A stretch of DNA of 45,225 nucleotides from Acidobacteriota bacterium. GTDB lineage: Bacteria; Acidobacteriota; Terriglobia; Acidiferrales; UBA7541. The position numbers were made by a program, and so were the translations under genes. The DNA is taken from the NCBI GenBank assembly GCA_021324935.1, contig JAJPIE010000055.1, forward strand, positions 1 to 45,225, read 5' to 3'. Of the stretch, positions 9,118-18,154 are shown in pieces (the stretch's first letter is position 1; the number at the start of each line of letters is the position of its first letter). The notes beneath the pieces were generated by a model, which worked only from the letters and a program-made list of their open reading frames with translations, was not told the DNA's origin and searched no databases.

Positions 9118-11217
9118 ATGAAACTTCGGCTGGCAATCCCGCTCGGTTTTTTTCTACTGGCCTCCTCGATCATTGTTGCGCGCCAGACGCCCGCGGCCTC
9201 CCCGCTCACGGTCGACGACCTGTTTGCGGTCAAGGAAGCTCACGATCCACAAATCACGCCGGACGGCCAGTTCATCGCCTACACAGTGACCACGACCTCC
9301 TTGAAGGAGGACAAATCCGAGATACGTATCTGGATGATTCCCACCGCCGGGGGAGACCCGATCCCGCTCACTGCCGAGGGCGTTTCCTCCTCCCACCCCC
9401 GCTGGTCGCCCGACGGAAAATCCCTGGCGTTTCTCTCCGCCCGCAAGGATGCCGACGGCAACGAAGGCAAAACCCAGGTTTACTTGCTCAGCCGGATGGG
9501 CGGCGAAGCCGTGCGGGCAACGGACACCATTCAGGATGTCGACGACTTTGAGTGGTCCCCGGACAGCAAACAACTCGTGCTGGTGCTCCGTGATCCCAGC
9601 CCCGAGGAACTCGAAGCGGCATCCAGCAAGGTCAAGGATGACGATCCCCCGAAAAAGTTCAAAGCCCAGCCGCCCTGGGTGCTGGACAGGCTGCAGTTCA
9701 AGACCGATACCCTTGGCTATATCGATCGCCGCCGCAACCATCTCTACGTCTTTACCCTGGCCACGAAGACTCAGCGCCAGGTGACCTCGGGCGACTTCGA
9801 CGATTCGCAGCCCGCCTGGTCGCCGGACGGCAAGTTCCTCGCCTTCGAAAGCAACCGCACGGCGCCGGATCCCGACCGAACCTACAACTCCGACATCTGG
9901 GTGGTCGCCGCCGACAATAACGACCAGGGCGCGCATCCCACCCAGGTGACCAACTTCCCGGGCGAAAAGCACAACCCTTCCTGGTCGCCCGACGGCAAAT
10001 GGCTGACCTACGAGGCGACCACCGACCTGAAGCTTTTCTACTACGCCACTAGGCACGTGGGCGTTTCTCCGGCGGAGGGCGGCGAAGCCAAAATCCTGAC
10101 CAAGGCTTTCGACCGCATGGCCATCTACCCGCGCTTTGCTCCCGACGGCAGATCCGTCTACTTCCTGGCGGACGACGACGGCACCCAGACGCTGGCGCAA
10201 GTGAATGTGGCGGACGGCAAGGTCAGCCGCGCGATTGGCGGCCGGTTGACGCTTGACGGCTACTCGTTTTCCAAGGACGGAACACTTGCAGCCACGATTT
10301 CGACCACCGACCGGCCCTACGAGCTTTTCACCATACCCGGCGGCCAGCTAACTCGGCTGACCCACCTGAACGATGACTGGCTGACCAAGCACAAGCTGGT
10401 CAAGGCCGAATATGTCTCGTTCAAGTCCAAGGACGGCACGGTTGTCCACGGCTACCTCTATAAGCCGCCGGATTACGTGGCGGGCAAGAAGTATCCGACC
10501 ATCCTTCGCCCGCACGGCGGCCCAGTGGAGGAGTATCAGGAAGAGTTCTTCGATCTCCCGCAGCTTTTCGCGGCCAACGGCTATGTCGTCCTGCTGCCGA
10601 ATCCCCGGGGTTCTTCCGGCTATGGCCAGGAGTTCTGCAAAGCGATCTACGCCGACTGGGGCAATAAGGACTTTCAGGACGATATGGCCTTTGTGGACTG
10701 GGCGCTGGCGCAAGGCCTCGCGGACCCGGACAAGCTGGGCGTTGGCGGCTGGTCGTATGGCGGCATCTCCACCGACTTCATCATCGGCCAGACGAACCGC
10801 TTCAAGGCGGCCATTTCTGGAGCCGGTGCGGCGAACTTCACCAGCCTCTGGGGCCACGACCAATATCAACGGGAATACGTCATTGAGCTTGGCTATCCGT
10901 GGGAGAACCGCGCGGTTTGGGATCGCATCGCGCCTTTCTACCGGGTGAAGGACATCCTGACGCCCACCCTTTTTGTCGGCGGCAATATTGACTGCAACGT
11001 TCCAGTTTTAGGCGGCGAGCAGATGTATCTCTCGCTCAAGGAACTTGGCCGCGAGACCATGCTGGTCGTCTACCCGGACGAGTACCACGAGTTCAAAACG
11101 CCTTCCCATATCAAAGACCTGAACGAGCGCTATCTCGCCTGGTATGCCCACTACGTGAAGGCCGACGGCACTCCCGCTCGCCCCGAGCCAAGTAAAGAGA
11201 AAAAGGCGGCCGACTAA
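9118..11217 (+). CDS. Secreted S9 family (prolyl oligopeptidase/acylaminoacyl) peptidase
   Basis: A 699-residue serine peptidase with an N-terminal signal peptide (residues 1 to about 22). A TolB-like beta-propeller follows (about 40-400, with repeats such as HPRWSPDGKSLAF, QPAWSPDGKFLAF and NPSWSPDGKWLTY), then a C-terminal alpha/beta hydrolase domain. The catalytic triad is visible: Ser546 in GGWSYGG, Asp625 in GGNIDCNVP and His657 in DEYHEF. The propeller gates access so that short peptides are the substrates. Exported to the periplasm or outside. The start at 9118 is the first ATG before the signal. It is divergently oriented to the amino acid permease. Confidence 0.94.
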   Translation: MKLRLAIPLGFFLLASSIIVARQTPAASPLTVDDLFAVKEAHDPQITPDGQFIAYTVTTTSLKEDKSEIRIWMIPTAGGDPIPLTAEGVSSSHPRWSPDGKSLAFLSARKDADGNEGKTQVYLLSRMGGEAVRATDTIQDVDDFEWSPDSKQLVLVLRDPSPEELEAASSKVKDDDPPKKFKAQPPWVLDRLQFKTDTLGYIDRRRNHLYVFTLATKTQRQVTSGDFDDSQPAWSPDGKFLAFESNRTAPDPDRTYNSDIWVVAADNNDQGAHPTQVTNFPGEKHNPSWSPDGKWLTYEATTDLKLFYYATRHVGVSPAEGGEAKILTKAFDRMAIYPRFAPDGRSVYFLADDDGTQTLAQVNVADGKVSRAIGGRLTLDGYSFSKDGTLAATISTTDRPYELFTIPGGQLTRLTHLNDDWLTKHKLVKAEYVSFKSKDGTVVHGYLYKPPDYVAGKKYPTILRPHGGPVEEYQEEFFDLPQLFAANGYVVLLPNPRGSSGYGQEFCKAIYADWGNKDFQDDMAFVDWALAQGLADPDKLGVGGWSYGGISTDFIIGQTNRFKAAISGAGAANFTSLWGHDQYQREYVIELGYPWENRAVWDRIAPFYRVKDILTPTLFVGGNIDCNVPVLGGEQMYLSLKELGRETMLVVYPDEYHEFKTPSHIKDLNERYLAWYAHYVKADGTPARPEPSKEKKAAD

Positions 11218-11224
11218 CCATCCG

Positions 11225-11247
11225 GGAGGGCGGGAAGGACGCCCTCC
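11225..11247 (+). terminator. Possible terminator hairpin after the S9 peptidase
   Basis: GGAGGGCG and CGCCCTCC form a perfect 8-bp stem with a 7-base loop, 8 bp after the peptidase stop. There is no clean T-run after it, so termination is likely but not proven; it could equally stabilise the mRNA 3' end. Confidence 0.45.
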
Positions 11248-11452
11248 ACGATACTATTTGCCGATCTTCTGGCCGATCAGCTCCCTGGGGACGATCGGTC
11301 TCCACGCAGCAGTGCGTCTGGCCATCCTCAGCCTTCCGCATGAGGAAGGTCTAATCCGAATTCCTCAGCCATGGAACTTCTCCTGCACAGGCTTTCCTTT
11401 GCGGTCATCCGCGCGTCTTGACGGATCACGCAAACGAATTTCCGGAGAGCCC

Positions 11453-12640
11453 ATGGCATCCACTCCAATCCTCCATGACGTCGTCCAGCAAGCCGAAGAA
11501 TTCTTTCGCCAGGGCCAATTTGCCGCTGCCGCGGAGATTCTTTCGGACGCAATCGGCATGCAACCGTCCGCGACCCTTTGGAACGATTGGGCGGCGGTTC
11601 AGGTTTCCCTGGGTCAATTGAGGGATGCCGAGCGCGGCTTCCGTGCCGCTTTGCAACTCGATCCCACTTCGACCCAGGCCATGGAAAACTTGGGTGCTTT
11701 GCTGTTTGCCCGCGGCTGCCACACCGAGGCTGCAACGTACCTGCGGCGTATTTTGCCTCTCGCCACGGCCGAAAAGAGAACGGTGATCGAAGCGATCCTT
11801 GCAAAATGTGCCGAAGCCGCGGATTCGCCTGGTTCGCCGGCACAGCCAACCCTGGAACCCGGCGCCAAGGGGATGCCACCCCAAAGCGGTCCGCTGCAAC
11901 CGACCGCAAGCCTGCCCAGGGATCCTTCTCTTTCGTATGAGGACTGGTGCCGCTCGGTGTTTCGCGCGGAGGTTCCCGTGCCCGGTGTCCGCCTGGCCTG
12001 CAGTTGGTCGGAAGATTCGGAATGGGGCAAGCGCGTGCACGATGCGCTGGTGCGTGTAGAGTGCGAATACGCGATCAAGTTGCTCACCGGAATTCGCGAC
12101 CAGAACATCGATGGCGACATCGCGGAATTCGGTATCTTCCAGGGCTGGTGGGTCAATTTCCTATACGAGGCTACGGAACATCTCGGACTTTCACGCCGCA
12201 TCTACGGCTTTGACAGCTTTGAAGGGCTTTCCGATCCCCATCCGCTGCACGACCAGGCTTTCTGGAAAAAGGGACAATATGCGTGCTCGCTCGAGCAGGT
12301 CTCGCATAATGTCCAGGCTGCTTCTCGCCCGCGCATCAAACTGGTGAAAGGCTTCTTTGAAAAAAGCCTGCGCGGCGCCGACGCGCTGGTTGCGGACAAA
12401 TTTGCCTACGCACGTATCGACTGCGACATCTATCTGCCGGCGCTGGATTGTTTGCGCTATCTCGGGCCTCGTCTGGCGGACGGCGCAATCCTTGTTTTCG
12501 ACGATTGGCCGCACCTGCGCGGGTTTGGAGAGCAACGCGCCCTCGAGGAGTGGTTGCCCACGGTGCCGCACCTGGAACTCGAGTTTTTGTTTTACGGCTC
12601 CATCGGTCACTTCTATACGCGCGTGCATCACAAGAAATAG
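11453..12640 (+). CDS. TPR-repeat protein fused to a TylF/MycF-type O-methyltransferase
   Basis: A 395-residue fusion. Residues about 1-125 form tetratricopeptide-like helices (AAAAEILSDAIGMQPS, DAERGFRAALQLDPTS, ATYLRRILPL). A Pro/Ser-rich linker follows. Residues about 175-395 are a SAM-dependent methyltransferase of the TylF (macrocin O-methyltransferase) family, recognised by AEFGIFQGWWVNFLYEA, IYGFDSFEGLSD, and the metal-binding ARIDCDIYLPALDCL and LVFDDWPHLRGFGEQRA. Members methylate sugar or glycan hydroxyls with Mg2+. The start at 11453 has GGAG five bases upstream; a longer frame begins at 11258 without one. It stands alone between two genes for secreted proteins. The target is unknown; the TPR part suggests a protein or glycan partner. 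Confidence 0.82.
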   Translation: MASTPILHDVVQQAEEFFRQGQFAAAAEILSDAIGMQPSATLWNDWAAVQVSLGQLRDAERGFRAALQLDPTSTQAMENLGALLFARGCHTEAATYLRRILPLATAEKRTVIEAILAKCAEAADSPGSPAQPTLEPGAKGMPPQSGPLQPTASLPRDPSLSYEDWCRSVFRAEVPVPGVRLACSWSEDSEWGKRVHDALVRVECEYAIKLLTGIRDQNIDGDIAEFGIFQGWWVNFLYEATEHLGLSRRIYGFDSFEGLSDPHPLHDQAFWKKGQYACSLEQVSHNVQAASRPRIKLVKGFFEKSLRGADALVADKFAYARIDCDIYLPALDCLRYLGPRLADGAILVFDDWPHLRGFGEQRALEEWLPTVPHLELEFLFYGSIGHFYTRVHHKK

Positions 12641-12715
12641 CTGCCCGACGCGTGTTTCGCGATTTACTCGTCCCGCAGCCCCGAGTTATCCTCCAGTGTC
12701 TCCCGGAGGATGGAA

Positions 12716-15700
12716 ATGTTTCGCTCTTTCAAATTCGCCGCTCTGGTTTGTCTAGTGGTTTTTGCAACCGCGGTCATCCCCACCCATGCGCAGCAATATG
12801 ACCCTCACCTCTACTCCGAAATGCGCTGGCGCTGCATCGGCCCGTTCCGCGCCGGCCGAACCGTGGCGATCACCGGCGTGCCGCAACAGCCCAATGTGTT
12901 TTACATGGCCGCGGTGAACGGCGGCGTCTGGAAAACCACGGATTTTGGCAACACCTGGTTCCCGATTTTCGACGATGAGACGTCGGGCTCGGTCGGCGCC
13001 CTGGCCGTGGCGCCTTCGGATCCCAATGTAATTTATGTCGGCAGCGGCGAAGGCCTGCAGCGGCCGGATCTCGCCGTCGGTGATGGTTTTTACAAATCCA
13101 CCGACGCCGGAAAAACCTGGACCCATTTGGGTCTGCGGGACACGCAGCAGATTACCGCGATTGTCGTCGACCCGAAAAATTCGGACCGCGTGTTTGTCGC
13201 CGCGCAAGGGCATCCTTATGGCCCAAACCTGGAGCGCGGCGTGTTTCGTTCGCTCGATGGCGGCAAGACGTTCGAAAAGGTTCTCTACAAGGATGAGAAC
13301 ACCGGCGCGGCCGACCTCGTGATGGATCCCGCGAATCCCCGGATTCTCTTTGCCGCGCTCTGGGCCGCTCGTGTCGCGCCATGGGAGATTCGCAGCCGCG
13401 AATCCTTCGTGATTCAAGGGAGCGGCCTTTTCAAATCGACGGATGGCGGCTCCACCTGGAGCCAGATCACACGGGGGCTTCCGGGAGCCGACGATAAGAT
13501 TGGCCGCATCGGCATCGCCATCGCGCCCAGTAATCCCAAGCGCATGTATCTTTCGCTTGAGGCCGACAAAGCGCAGGGCGTGTATCGCTCCGACGATGCC
13601 GGCGAAAGCTGGCAGCACATCAACGACGACCACCGCGTTGGTGGTCGCGGGCCGGGGGCGATGGGCATTGCGGTTTCGCCGGACGATCCCAACACTCTTT
13701 ACGTTGCCAACACTTCCACATGGAAATCGACCGACGGCGGCAAAACGTTTGCCGGATTTAAAGGCGCGCCCGGCGGAGACGACTACCAGCGTATCTGGAT
13801 CGACCCGAAAAACTCGAAAACAATCGCGCTTTCCAGCGACCAGGGCGCGGTAATCAGCGTCAATGGAGGGCAAACCTGGAGCAGTTGGTACAACCAGCCA
13901 ACCGCGCAGTTCTATCATGTCACCACAGACAATCGCTTTCCTTACTGGGTTTATGGCGCACAGCAGGAAAGCGGCGCCGCGGCCACGCAGAGCCGCAGCG
14001 ATTTTGGCGAAATCAGTTTTCGCGAGTGGAGTTTGCCCGGTATCGAAGAGTACGGCTATATCGCCGTCGATCCGCGCGATCCCAACATCCTCTACGGTGG
14101 CCGCATCACCCGCACCAACCAGGCAATCGGCGAGTACGCCAACGTCTCGCCGGAGCCCATTCGCACCGGCGAATACCGCTACAATCGCACCCTGCCCATC
14201 GTGTTTTCCCCGTTCGACCCCGGCACGCTTTTTTTCGCCGCCAACGTTCTTTTCAAAACCACGGACGGAGGGCGCTCCTGGCAGGTCATCAGTCCAGACC
14301 TGACGCGCGAATCGCCTGAAATTCCCGCGAATCTCGGCGCCTTTTCCGCGGGCGATCCGGAAAAAGGGAAGCATCGCGGCACAATTTATACGGTCGCGCC
14401 TTCCTTTAAGGAAGCGGACACCATCTGGGTGGGAACTGACGACGGCCTGATTCAATTGACTCGCGACGCTGGCAGGACCTGGAAGAACGTCACTCCGCCA
14501 CAACTCACTTCCTGGAGCAAGGTCTCCCTCCTGGAAGCGTCGCACTTTGATGCAAGCATCGCGTATGCGGCCGTCAATCGCTTCCGGCTCGACGACTTGA
14601 AGCCGCATATCTATCGCACTCGCGATTTCGGGGCCACTTGGCAGGAGGTTGTCAGCGGCCTTCCGGATGATGCGCCGATCAACGTTGTCCGCGAAGACCC
14701 TGTGCGCAAGGGATTGCTCTATGCCGGATCGGAAACGTCTGTCTACGTGTCTTTCAACGAGGGCGATTCCTGGCAATCCTTGCAGCTCAACCTGCCGCAT
14801 ACCTCGATGCGCGACCTCGCGATTCATGGCGACGATCTGATCGTCGGCACCCACGGCCGGTCGTTCTGGATTCTCGACGACGTTACCCCGCTGCGCCAGC
14901 TTAGCGACCAGGTTGCGCGCTCGCACGTGTTTCTCTTTCAGCCGGAGGAAGCCATGCGCTGGCGCTGGGATCGCAATCCGGACACGCCTCTGCCCCCGGA
15001 AGTGCCAGCCGGGAAAAATCCCCCGGATGGCGCCATCCTCGACTATTACTTGTCGGCTGCTGCCCGGGAGCCAGTCGTCCTTGAAATAGTCGATTCCGCT
15101 GGAACGGTTGTGCGGCGCTACTCCAGCGCTGACGCGCCGATGGACATGGAGAAAATCGCCTCCGAGCATCCCATTCCGATGTACTGGGTGCGCCCATCGC
15201 AAGTCCTCTCCGCAGAGTCGGGAATGCACCGTTTCGTCTGGAATCTGCGCGGTCCCTCGCCAAAAGCCCTCAATTATGAGTTTCCCATCTCCGCGATCCT
15301 GCGCGACACCCCGCTGCTGCCGCTGGGTGCGTGGGCACTGCCGGGCAATTACACCGTGAGGCTCATCGTCGACGGCAAAGCTTATTCCCAGCCGCTAACG
15401 GTGAAAATGGATCCGCGCATCAAGTCGAGCCTGACGGATCTGCGCGCGCAGATGGAGCTGGAATCCGGAGCCGTTTCCGGCATGAACCAGACCTACGAAT
15501 ATCTCGGGCAAGTGCAATCGGTTCGCGCACAAATTAAGGTCATTGTGCCAAGAACGAAAGGGAAGCTGGCAGAATCGCTGAAATCTTTGGACGAGCAGTG
15601 TGCACAACTTGCCGGCGCGACCGTCAGCACGTTCTTCGGCACGCCGCCAAGCGGCAAGCAAGCGGAGAATCTTTCCTCGCTCAATCAGCATTTCGGCCAG

Positions 15701-15934
15701 ATGTTGGCCATTGCCGATTCCGCCGATGATGCCCCGACGACACAATTGACACGTGTCTATGCACAACTTACCGAACAGTTAAAGGGACTTGCGCGACATT
15801 GGGAAGAACTGAAGCAAACCAGGCTCCCGGAACTGGATCGTGAGCTTCAGAAGACCGGTCTTCCCACCATTGACGCCGGAAAACCCTTGGACCACGACAT
15901 GGGCGGCGCGGGCGAAGGCGACGATGAACCTTAG
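12716..15934 (+). CDS. Secreted Asp-box (BNR/sortilin-like) beta-propeller protein
   Basis: A 1072-residue exported protein with a signal peptide (cleavage probably after THA) and at least eleven Asp-box motifs (S/T-x-D-x-G-x-T/S-W), for example TTDFGNTW, STDAGKTW, SLDGGKTF, STDGGSTW, SDDAGESW and TTDGGRSW. Together these predict one or two sortilin/VPS10-type propellers over residues 40-720. A beta domain and a C-terminal helical region (about 910-1050) follow. Such proteins are often annotated as glycosyl hydrolases, but no catalytic residues can be assigned. The start at 12716 is six bases after GGAGG; the ATG at 12710 abuts it. Not obviously in an operon. Confidence 0.85.
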   Translation: MFRSFKFAALVCLVVFATAVIPTHAQQYDPHLYSEMRWRCIGPFRAGRTVAITGVPQQPNVFYMAAVNGGVWKTTDFGNTWFPIFDDETSGSVGALAVAPSDPNVIYVGSGEGLQRPDLAVGDGFYKSTDAGKTWTHLGLRDTQQITAIVVDPKNSDRVFVAAQGHPYGPNLERGVFRSLDGGKTFEKVLYKDENTGAADLVMDPANPRILFAALWAARVAPWEIRSRESFVIQGSGLFKSTDGGSTWSQITRGLPGADDKIGRIGIAIAPSNPKRMYLSLEADKAQGVYRSDDAGESWQHINDDHRVGGRGPGAMGIAVSPDDPNTLYVANTSTWKSTDGGKTFAGFKGAPGGDDYQRIWIDPKNSKTIALSSDQGAVISVNGGQTWSSWYNQPTAQFYHVTTDNRFPYWVYGAQQESGAAATQSRSDFGEISFREWSLPGIEEYGYIAVDPRDPNILYGGRITRTNQAIGEYANVSPEPIRTGEYRYNRTLPIVFSPFDPGTLFFAANVLFKTTDGGRSWQVISPDLTRESPEIPANLGAFSAGDPEKGKHRGTIYTVAPSFKEADTIWVGTDDGLIQLTRDAGRTWKNVTPPQLTSWSKVSLLEASHFDASIAYAAVNRFRLDDLKPHIYRTRDFGATWQEVVSGLPDDAPINVVREDPVRKGLLYAGSETSVYVSFNEGDSWQSLQLNLPHTSMRDLAIHGDDLIVGTHGRSFWILDDVTPLRQLSDQVARSHVFLFQPEEAMRWRWDRNPDTPLPPEVPAGKNPPDGAILDYYLSAAAREPVVLEIVDSAGTVVRRYSSADAPMDMEKIASEHPIPMYWVRPSQVLSAESGMHRFVWNLRGPSPKALNYEFPISAILRDTPLLPLGAWALPGNYTVRLIVDGKAYSQPLTVKMDPRIKSSLTDLRAQMELESGAVSGMNQTYEYLGQVQSVRAQIKVIVPRTKGKLAESLKSLDEQCAQLAGATVSTFFGTPPSGKQAENLSSLNQHFGQMLAIADSADDAPTTQLTRVYAQLTEQLKGLARHWEELKQTRLPELDRELQKTGLPTIDAGKPLDHDMGGAGEGDDEP

Positions 15935-15995
15935 GGCCTGCTCTTCTTCGAATACTTGTAAGTTATAGAAAATAGGTCTAATTAATGATAATAAG

Positions 15996-16039
15996 ACCAT
16001 GGTCTAACCATGGTATAACTATGGATTGACTATGGTCTC
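15996..16039 (+). promoter_or_regulatory. Four 11-bp tandem operator repeats of the toxin-antitoxin operon
   Basis: Four contiguous 11-bp units, ACCATGGTCTA, ACCATGGTATA, ACTATGGATTG and ACTATGGTCTC, each centred on C/TATG and exactly 11 bp apart. The first lies in a perfect 12-bp palindrome (AGACCATGGTCT, 15994-16005) and the second contains ACCATGGT. They overlap the likely -35 box. Phd/YefM-type antitoxins autorepress by binding palindromes at this position, so this is very probably the operator. Confidence 0.75.
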
Positions 16040-16054
16040 ATTTTATGTTAGCAT
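16026..16054 (+). promoter_or_regulatory. Predicted sigma-70-like promoter of the toxin-antitoxin operon
   Basis: TTGACT at 16026-16031 and TAGCAT at 16049-16054 are separated by 17 bp, placing transcription start near 16061, 20 bp before the antitoxin ATG. The -35 box lies in the last two operator repeats, so repressor binding would block polymerase. Confidence 0.55.
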
Positions 16055-16080
16055 TTCCTTTGAAATATGGAGTTTTTACC

Positions 16081-16335
16081 ATGGAAGAAATCGCCATTTC
16101 GAAATTCAAGGCCACTTGCCTGGCGGTCCTGGAAAAGGTCAAGCAGACCGGAGAACCCGTTCTGGTCACCCGCTTCGGTCATCCCGTCGCCCAAATCATT
16201 CCGCCGGTTCCTCCAAAAGGCGCCCGTAAGCTGGGAACCGGTGTGGGCTCCTACGATATTGTCGGCGACATCGTTGGACCGATCAGCGACATTTCCGATT
16301 TGGAGGTCACGCGAGATCCCCAAGAGAAGAAATAG
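16081..16335 (+). CDS. Phd/YefM-type antitoxin
   Basis: An 84-residue antitoxin. The N-terminal half (ISKFKATCLAVLEKVKQTGE followed by PVLVTRFGHPVAQIIP) is the Phd/YefM fold that binds operator DNA. The C-terminal acidic tail (DIVGDIVGPISDISDLE) would wrap the toxin active site. The start at 16081 is preceded by TGGAG with eight bases spacing; an in-frame ATG at 16045 overlaps the promoter and is rejected. The toxin follows 8 bp later. The family commonly represses its own operon, here through the four repeats just upstream. Confidence 0.93.
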   Translation: MEEIAISKFKATCLAVLEKVKQTGEPVLVTRFGHPVAQIIPPVPPKGARKLGTGVGSYDIVGDIVGPISDISDLEVTRDPQEKK

Positions 16336-16343
16336 TAGGGCTC

Positions 16344-16730
16344 TTGTTGGACACGCACATCTGGTTGCGGGCGCTGCGAGAGCCGCACAAGCTCACCTCT
16401 CTGGTTCACCAGGCTCTATTTGATCCCGGCAACGATCTTTACCTTTCGCCGATAAGCGTCTGGGAGGTTACGGTGCTGCTTGAAAAACGCCGCATGGTCA
16501 TGCAGGAGGATTTTGGGGTCTGGTTTTCTCGTACCGCAGAGGACTCGGAACTGCTCGAGGCCAGCCTGAACTGGCAAGTCGTCCACGATTTGCGCTTCAT
16601 CCTGCCGAATCACCGGGACCCGGCGGACCGCTTCCTTGCGGCAACGGCGGTGGCCTACGATCTGGTGCTCGTGACCGCAGACCAGAAACTGGTCGCCGTG
16701 CCGGGACTGAAAAACCTCGCGAATCTCTGA
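16344..16730 (+). CDS. PIN-domain (VapC-type) toxin ribonuclease
   Basis: A 128-residue PIN nuclease. The conserved acidic residues are visible: Asp in LDTHIWL, Glu in SVWEVTVL, and the pair in HRDPADRFLAATA, with a last conserved Asp in LVTADQKL. These bind Mg2+/Mn2+ and cleave specific RNAs, usually tRNA or rRNA. The start is a TTG at 16344, or the next TTG at 16347, which has better spacing to AGGG. The gene begins 8 bp after the antitoxin stop, so expression should be coupled. Which RNA is cut cannot be told. Confidence 0.92.
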   Translation: MLDTHIWLRALREPHKLTSLVHQALFDPGNDLYLSPISVWEVTVLLEKRRMVMQEDFGVWFSRTAEDSELLEASLNWQVVHDLRFILPNHRDPADRFLAATAVAYDLVLVTADQKLVAVPGLKNLANL

Positions 16731-16753
16731 TCGGACCACCCTGCTCGGGTACG

Positions 16754-17512
16754 CTACTTCAAGTTCTGCTGGAAGAACGCCGAGCTTCTCTGCATGGCAT
16801 CCGCGGCCGCTTCCGGGCGGTAGCCCTGCTTGTTGTTCGGATTCTCAAACGCGTGTCCCGCGCCATCGTAGATTTTGATGTCCGCGATCTTGCCACTCGC
16901 CTTCATCGCGGACTCGAACGCCTTCACATCCTTGGGTGGAATGCCCTGATCTTCTGCTCCGAAATTCCCCAGTACTGGCGCCTTGATTTTCGCAATCAGT
17001 GCCGGATCGGACGGCAACCAGCCATAATTCACCACGCAAGCCGCTAGTTTCGGCTGGTCCACGGCAAACTTGATCGACCAGCTTCCCCCCATGCACCAGC
17101 CAATCGAGCCGATCTTTGCGGCGTTCACGTCGTGCCGCGAACTCAGATAAGCAAACGCCGCTTCCAGGTCGCGCATCCCCCGGTCATCCGGCAAGCCGCG
17201 CATCAGAATGTGAGCGTCATCGGGAGTCGTGGCCACTTTGCCCCGGTAGAGGTCCACGGCCAGCGCCACGTAGCCCTGCTCGGCAAATTTCTGCGCCTGC
17301 TCTTTCACCCAATCGTTCAATCCCCACCATTCGTGAATCACAACAATGGCCGGGTGCTTTCCTCCGCCGCTCGGCAACGCCAGGTATGCGCTTACGGTAT
17401 CGTCGCCGCTCTTGTAACTGACCGTTTCCGTTTTCGGCGTCGCGGCTCCCCAACTCAGCCCCAGAGCCATGGCGCCCAGGGCCAGGATCGCAAGGAGAAA
17501 TTTCTGTTTCAT
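16754..17512 (-). CDS. Exported dienelactone hydrolase family protein
   Basis: A 252-residue alpha/beta hydrolase with a signal peptide (residues 1 to about 24). The triad of the dienelactone hydrolase family is present: Cys140 in GWCMGG, Asp188 in GAEDQG and His220 in GAGHAFEN. The conserved Glu61 in IHEWWGLN, which positions the Cys, is also present. Classical members hydrolyse dienelactone in chloroaromatic breakdown; exported homologues act on unknown esters or lactones, so the substrate is not assigned. The start at 17512 has GGAGG eight bases upstream. It converges with the toxin gene and is insulated from the upstream peroxiredoxin gene by a terminator. Confidence 0.92.
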   Translation of the reverse strand: MKQKFLLAILALGAMALGLSWGAATPKTETVSYKSGDDTVSAYLALPSGGGKHPAIVVIHEWWGLNDWVKEQAQKFAEQGYVALAVDLYRGKVATTPDDAHILMRGLPDDRGMRDLEAAFAYLSSRHDVNAAKIGSIGWCMGGSWSIKFAVDQPKLAACVVNYGWLPSDPALIAKIKAPVLGNFGAEDQGIPPKDVKAFESAMKASGKIADIKIYDGAGHAFENPNNKQGYRPEAAADAMQRSSAFFQQNLK

Positions 17513-17525
17513 GGGACATACCTCC

Positions 17526-17564
17526 AAAGAAAAAGGCTCCGAAACTGTAACGTATCTCGGAGCC
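17526..17564 (-). terminator. Rho-independent terminator after the peroxiredoxin gene
   Basis: On the minus strand GGCTCCGA pairs with TCGGAGCC across a 14-base loop and is followed by TTTTTCTTT. It lies about 30 bp past the peroxiredoxin stop and just upstream of the hydrolase ribosome binding site. Confidence 0.85.
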
Positions 17565-17593
17565 CGAAACCACTCTGAGTTTTGCCTCGCCGG

Positions 17594-18154
17594 CTAGCCG
17601 CTCGATTTCTGCAGTTCCTCGATAACCGTCAGAATCTCTTCGCTGTGTTTCTTCACGTCCACTTCGGTCCAGATTTTTCGCACCACGCCGTTCGGATCGA
17701 TCAGAAAGGTGTGCCGTGCGGAAAGCTTCATGATTCCCAGATTCATAATCGAGGCATATGCTTCGGAAACCTGCTTGTTCGTGTCCGCCAGCAGCTTGAA
17801 GGTCAGGCTCTCCTTTGCACAAAACTCCTGGTGCGATTTTTCGTTCTGCCCACTGACGCCGAGGATCACCGCGTTCTTTGCGTCATATTTTGCCAGGTCG
17901 CGCTGGAAATTGTGCGCCTCGATCGTGCAGCCGCTGGTCATGTCCTTGGGGTAGAAGTACAGCACCACCCATTTGCCCTTGTAATCATGCAGGCTGATGG
18001 CCTTGCCCTCTTGAGAGTTCAGCGTGAAATCCGGAGCCGCCGCGCCCACCGCTGGAGCCTTGTCTGCCCCGCGTAGTTTTACAGCCAGAACTCCAACGAG
18101 TACGACGACCGCCAGGACACCTCCCAAGATGATCCACATCGCACGTTTCCTCAT
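17594..18154 (-). CDS. Membrane-anchored PrxQ/BCP-type peroxiredoxin
   Basis: A 186-residue thiol peroxidase that reduces hydrogen peroxide and organic peroxides. An N-terminal membrane anchor (WIILGGVLAVVVLVGVLAV) precedes the thioredoxin fold. The peroxidatic Cys76 is in DMTSGCTIEA. The usual near Cys (five residues on) is absent, replaced by His, but Cys112 in HQEFCAKE lies exactly 36 residues later, the spacing of the PrxQ subgroup in which the resolving Cys is in a distant helix. The start at 18154 has GGGAGGG five bases upstream. A location facing the periplasm is likely. It has its own terminator, with PilZ upstream on the same strand. Confidence 0.92.
   Translation of the reverse strand: MRKRAMWIILGGVLAVVVLVGVLAVKLRGADKAPAVGAAAPDFTLNSQEGKAISLHDYKGKWVVLYFYPKDMTSGCTIEAHNFQRDLAKYDAKNAVILGVSGQNEKSHQEFCAKESLTFKLLADTNKQVSEAYASIMNLGIMKLSARHTFLIDPNGVVRKIWTEVDVKKHSEEILTVIEELQKSSG

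Noticed and set aside
9154..10200. 348-residue minus-strand frame opposite the S9 peptidase
   Set aside because: Antisense shadow of a confidently assigned gene.
12752..15229. 825-residue minus-strand frame opposite the Asp-box gene
   Set aside because: Antisense shadow of a real gene; no motifs and no ribosome binding site.
16045..16080. Longer antitoxin start at 16045
   Set aside because: It would begin inside the predicted promoter; the ATG at 16081 has a proper ribosome binding site.
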